Made by a program: the position numbers and the translations under genes. 7,065 bases of DNA, taken from Spirochaetaceae bacterium. Lineage in GTDB: Bacteria; Spirochaetota; Spirochaetia; B11-G9. Each line of letters starts with the position of its first letter. The stretch's first letter is position 1. The stretch lies in NCBI GenBank assembly GCA_030643345.1, contig DAOWMA010000109.1, forward strand, positions 1 through 7,065. The letters run 5' to 3'. The notes below the pieces were generated by a model that had not been told where the DNA came from, did no database searches, and saw only the letters and a list, made by a program, of their open reading frames with translations. This document shows, piece after piece, positions 4,807 to 7,065 of the stretch.

Positions 4807-7029
4807 TCATAAAACAATATCCATAATTTTATTAAAGGTATCACTGGGTCTCATCGCCCTTCTTAATATTTCAGGATCAACCCAATAGTGTCCTTCAAGG
4901 TCAACCGGTTGGCCCTGTGTATTATTTATTTCATTTATAATGTTCTCTTCATTCATCAATAATTCTTTTGCCAATCCATCAAACAATAGTTTTAAAGAAG
5001 AATCTCTATTCTGCTCTGAAAGAGCCTGTGCCCAGTAAAGAGTAAGATAAAAATGACTGCTTCTGCAATCCATCTCAAAAACATTCAAAGAAGGAGATTT
5101 ATTATTTTCAAGATAATTTTCTGTCGCTTTATTTAAAGCTTCTGAAAGTACCAGGGCTTTATTATTGTGAAAGTTACTACCAAAGTGTTCCAGAGATACG
5201 GCAAGGGCCAGATACTCTCCGAGAGAATCCCACTGCAGGTGTCCTTCCTTAATAAACTGGGAAACAAGTTTTGGTGCAGTACCTCCGGCCCCTGTTTCAA
5301 AAAGACCACCACCGTTCATTAAAGGGACAATGGAAAGCATTTTTGAACTTGTACCAAGCTCCAGAATAGGGAAAAGATCGGTAAGGTAGTCCCTTAGAAT
5401 ATTCCCGGTAACAGAAATGGTATCTTTACCATCCTTAACTCTCTGTAAAGACAATTGAATTGCATCCTTAGGTGACATTATCCTTATATCCAACCCATCT
5501 GTATCATGAAGGAGTAAATATTCTTCAACCTTCTCAATCAGTTTCATATCGTGAGCTCTATTTTTATCAAGCCAAAAAAAGGTAGGGTAAGCGGTTGCCC
5601 TTGCCCGGCCTACCGCCAGCTTAACCCAATCACGAACAGGCGCATCCTTTACCTGGCACATTCGAAATATATCACCTTTTTCTACTTTCTGTTCCATCAG
5701 AATGGTATCGGCTTGATCAATTATCTGGACTACACCATTTGCTTCGATCTGAAAAGTTTTATCATGTGAACCGTATTCTTCAGCCTTCCCGGCCATTAGA
5801 CCAATATTGGAGACACTGCCCATGGTACGGGGTTCGAATGCTCCATGAGCTTTACAGAATGCTATAGTTTCCTGATATATGCCTGCATATGATCTGTCCG
5901 GTATAAGTGCCAGCATATCCTGTAATTTGCCATCAGGTCCCCACATTTTTCCTGAAGATTTTATAGCTTCAGGCATTGAAGCATCTATTATTACATCACT
6001 GGGTACATGTAAATTTGTAATTCCTTTATCAGAATTTACCATAGCAAGATCAGGTTGTTTTCTATAACACTCATCTATTGCCAAAAGAATTTCATTTTGA
6101 TCAGATTTAGATAGGTTTCCCAGTTTTACAAAAAGATCCCCCATTCCATTATTTGGATTAAACCCAATATTCCCGAGCTGATCTCTGTATTTGGAAAAAA
6201 CATCCTCAAAAAAAACAGAAACTACATGTCCGAAAATTATGGGATCGGAAATCTTCATCATTGTTGCTTTAAGATGCACTGAAAATAATATATTTTCCTC
6301 TTTTGCCAGGGCTATTGAATCCTTTATAAACTTCCTAAGAGCAGCTGTGCTCATAACTGCAGAGTCAAGAACTTCCCCCTTCTGAAGAGTAATTTTATCC
6401 TTTAGAACAATCCTCTCCCCGGACTCCGGTACCAACTCAGCCCTGACAATATCTGCAGATGAGAAAACAACAGATTGCTCACTTCCATAGAAGTCCCCTT
6501 CAGTCATACTGGCTACATGAGTTTTTGAATCGGGACTCCAGGGACCCATGGCATGGGGATGATTCATAGCATATTTTTTTACAGCTGCAGGTGCTCTTCT
6601 ATCAGAATTCCCTTCACGGAGTATAGGATTGACAGCACTGCCCATTATTTTATCATAACGATTTTTTATTTCTCTGCTTTCATCATTTTCAGGAGATTCA
6701 GGATAATCAGGCAGATTAAAACCTTTTCCCTGTAATTCCCTGAGAACAGCCTGCAGCTGAGAAACCGAAGCACTGATATTGGGTAATTTGATAATATTTA
6801 CATCCGGGCTTTTGACCAGCTCTCCCAGCTCAGCAAGATCATCCGGAAGTCTCTGTTTCTCCGTAAGAAACTCCGGAAAAGCAGAAATAATTCTTCCGGA
6901 CAGAGAGATATTTTTTGTTTCAATATCTATACCGGCAACCCTTGTGAAAGACTTAATAATTGGTAGTAAGGAACCCGTAGCAAGTGCCGGTGCTTCATCA
7001 GTTTTGGTATAGATTATCTTTTGATTCAT
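4807..7029 (-). CDS. icd: Monomeric isocitrate dehydrogenase, predicted NAD+-preferring
   Basis: This 740-residue cytoplasmic enzyme oxidatively decarboxylates isocitrate to 2-oxoglutarate in the TCA cycle and glutamate supply. It is the single-chain type (about 735-745 residues), not the dimeric Icd. The N-terminal IIYTKTDEAPALAT, NIIKLPNISASV and GSAVNPILREGNSDRRAP are unmistakable. Expected substrate and metal residues, one lower than Azotobacter numbering, are all present: Ser131, Asn134, Arg138, Arg144, Lys254, Asp349, Tyr419, Arg546, Asp547 and Asp551. The oddity is cofactor binding. The Azotobacter residues His589, Arg600 and Arg649, which hold the 2'-phosphate of NADP+, correspond here to Leu588 (APKL), Gln599 (HLQW) and Leu648 (SPSL). 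I therefore predict NAD+ use, as in Campylobacter monomeric enzymes; this is inference. The ribosome-binding site GGAG (7039-7036) is 6 nt before the ATG. The upstream promoter lies outside or at the window edge. Confidence 0.96.
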   Translation of the reverse strand: MNQKIIYTKTDEAPALATGSLLPIIKSFTRVAGIDIETKNISLSGRIISAFPEFLTEKQRLPDDLAELGELVKSPDVNIIKLPNISASVSQLQAVLRELQGKGFNLPDYPESPENDESREIKNRYDKIMGSAVNPILREGNSDRRAPAAVKKYAMNHPHAMGPWSPDSKTHVASMTEGDFYGSEQSVVFSSADIVRAELVPESGERIVLKDKITLQKGEVLDSAVMSTAALRKFIKDSIALAKEENILFSVHLKATMMKISDPIIFGHVVSVFFEDVFSKYRDQLGNIGFNPNNGMGDLFVKLGNLSKSDQNEILLAIDECYRKQPDLAMVNSDKGITNLHVPSDVIIDASMPEAIKSSGKMWGPDGKLQDMLALIPDRSYAGIYQETIAFCKAHGAFEPRTMGSVSNIGLMAGKAEEYGSHDKTFQIEANGVVQIIDQADTILMEQKVEKGDIFRMCQVKDAPVRDWVKLAVGRARATAYPTFFWLDKNRAHDMKLIEKVEEYLLLHDTDGLDIRIMSPKDAIQLSLQRVKDGKDTISVTGNILRDYLTDLFPILELGTSSKMLSIVPLMNGGGLFETGAGGTAPKLVSQFIKEGHLQWDSLGEYLALAVSLEHFGSNFHNNKALVLSEALNKATENYLENNKSPSLNVFEMDCRSSHFYLTLYWAQALSEQNRDSSLKLLFDGLAKELLMNEENIINEINNTQGQPVDLEGHYWVDPEILRRAMRPSDTFNKIMDIVL

Positions 7030-7065
7030 ATATTACTCCAATCATTAAATATTTTTTGGAATTTA

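Noticed and set aside
5551..7012. Several + strand open frames of 60-77 codons inside the isocitrate dehydrogenase gene.
   Set aside because: They are antisense to a fully conserved gene, have no supporting ribosome-binding sites and show no recognisable protein features.

Overview
The window is a stretch of bacterial chromosome, moderately AT-rich. It has the tight gene spacing and Shine-Dalgarno sites of a typical bacterium. A biotin-dependent acyl-CoA carboxyltransferase, a membrane polyferredoxin and a monomeric isocitrate dehydrogenase together suggest an anaerobic or facultative Gram-negative organism. A spirochaete or a deltaproteobacterial relative would fit, but this is impression only, since no rRNA or marker gene is present.

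Left part (2-1562, + strand): the 3' three quarters of an acyl-CoA carboxylase beta subunit (propionyl-CoA/methylmalonyl-CoA type), cut by the window edge. A small pyridoxamine-phosphate-oxidase-like flavoprotein follows 22 nt later. The pair ends at a strong intrinsic terminator (1583-1616).

Middle part (about 1630-3060): two complete toxin-antitoxin modules lie tail to tail. On the + strand a ribbon-helix-helix antitoxin is followed, with a 1-nt overlap, by a PIN-domain toxin. On the - strand a Phd/YefM antitoxin is followed, with a 4-nt overlap, by a VapC-type PIN toxin. The toxin genes face each other across 40 nt. Each module has its own near-consensus promoter (17-nt spacers) with an inverted repeat on it, as expected for autoregulation by the antitoxin. 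In both modules the ribosome-binding site, not the longest reading frame, decides the antitoxin start.

Right part: a two-gene + strand operon (3209-4803, 4-nt ATGA overlap) encodes a NapH-like membrane polyferredoxin and a membrane-anchored, probably periplasmic partner with two copies of a small domain. It runs into the convergent monomeric isocitrate dehydrogenase gene (- strand, 4807-7029) with only 3 nt between the stop codons.

Two things stand out. The isocitrate dehydrogenase keeps all the catalytic residues of the monomeric NADP enzymes. However, the three positions that bind the 2'-phosphate of NADP+ in the Azotobacter enzyme are Leu588, Gln599 and Leu648, which predicts use of NAD+. 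The polyferredoxin/partner operon looks like a conserved membrane redox unit of unknown function. I see no RNA genes, CRISPR array, insertion sequence or transposase. The 192-nt gap 3017-3208 holds the - strand antitoxin promoter; no convincing + strand promoter is visible there.
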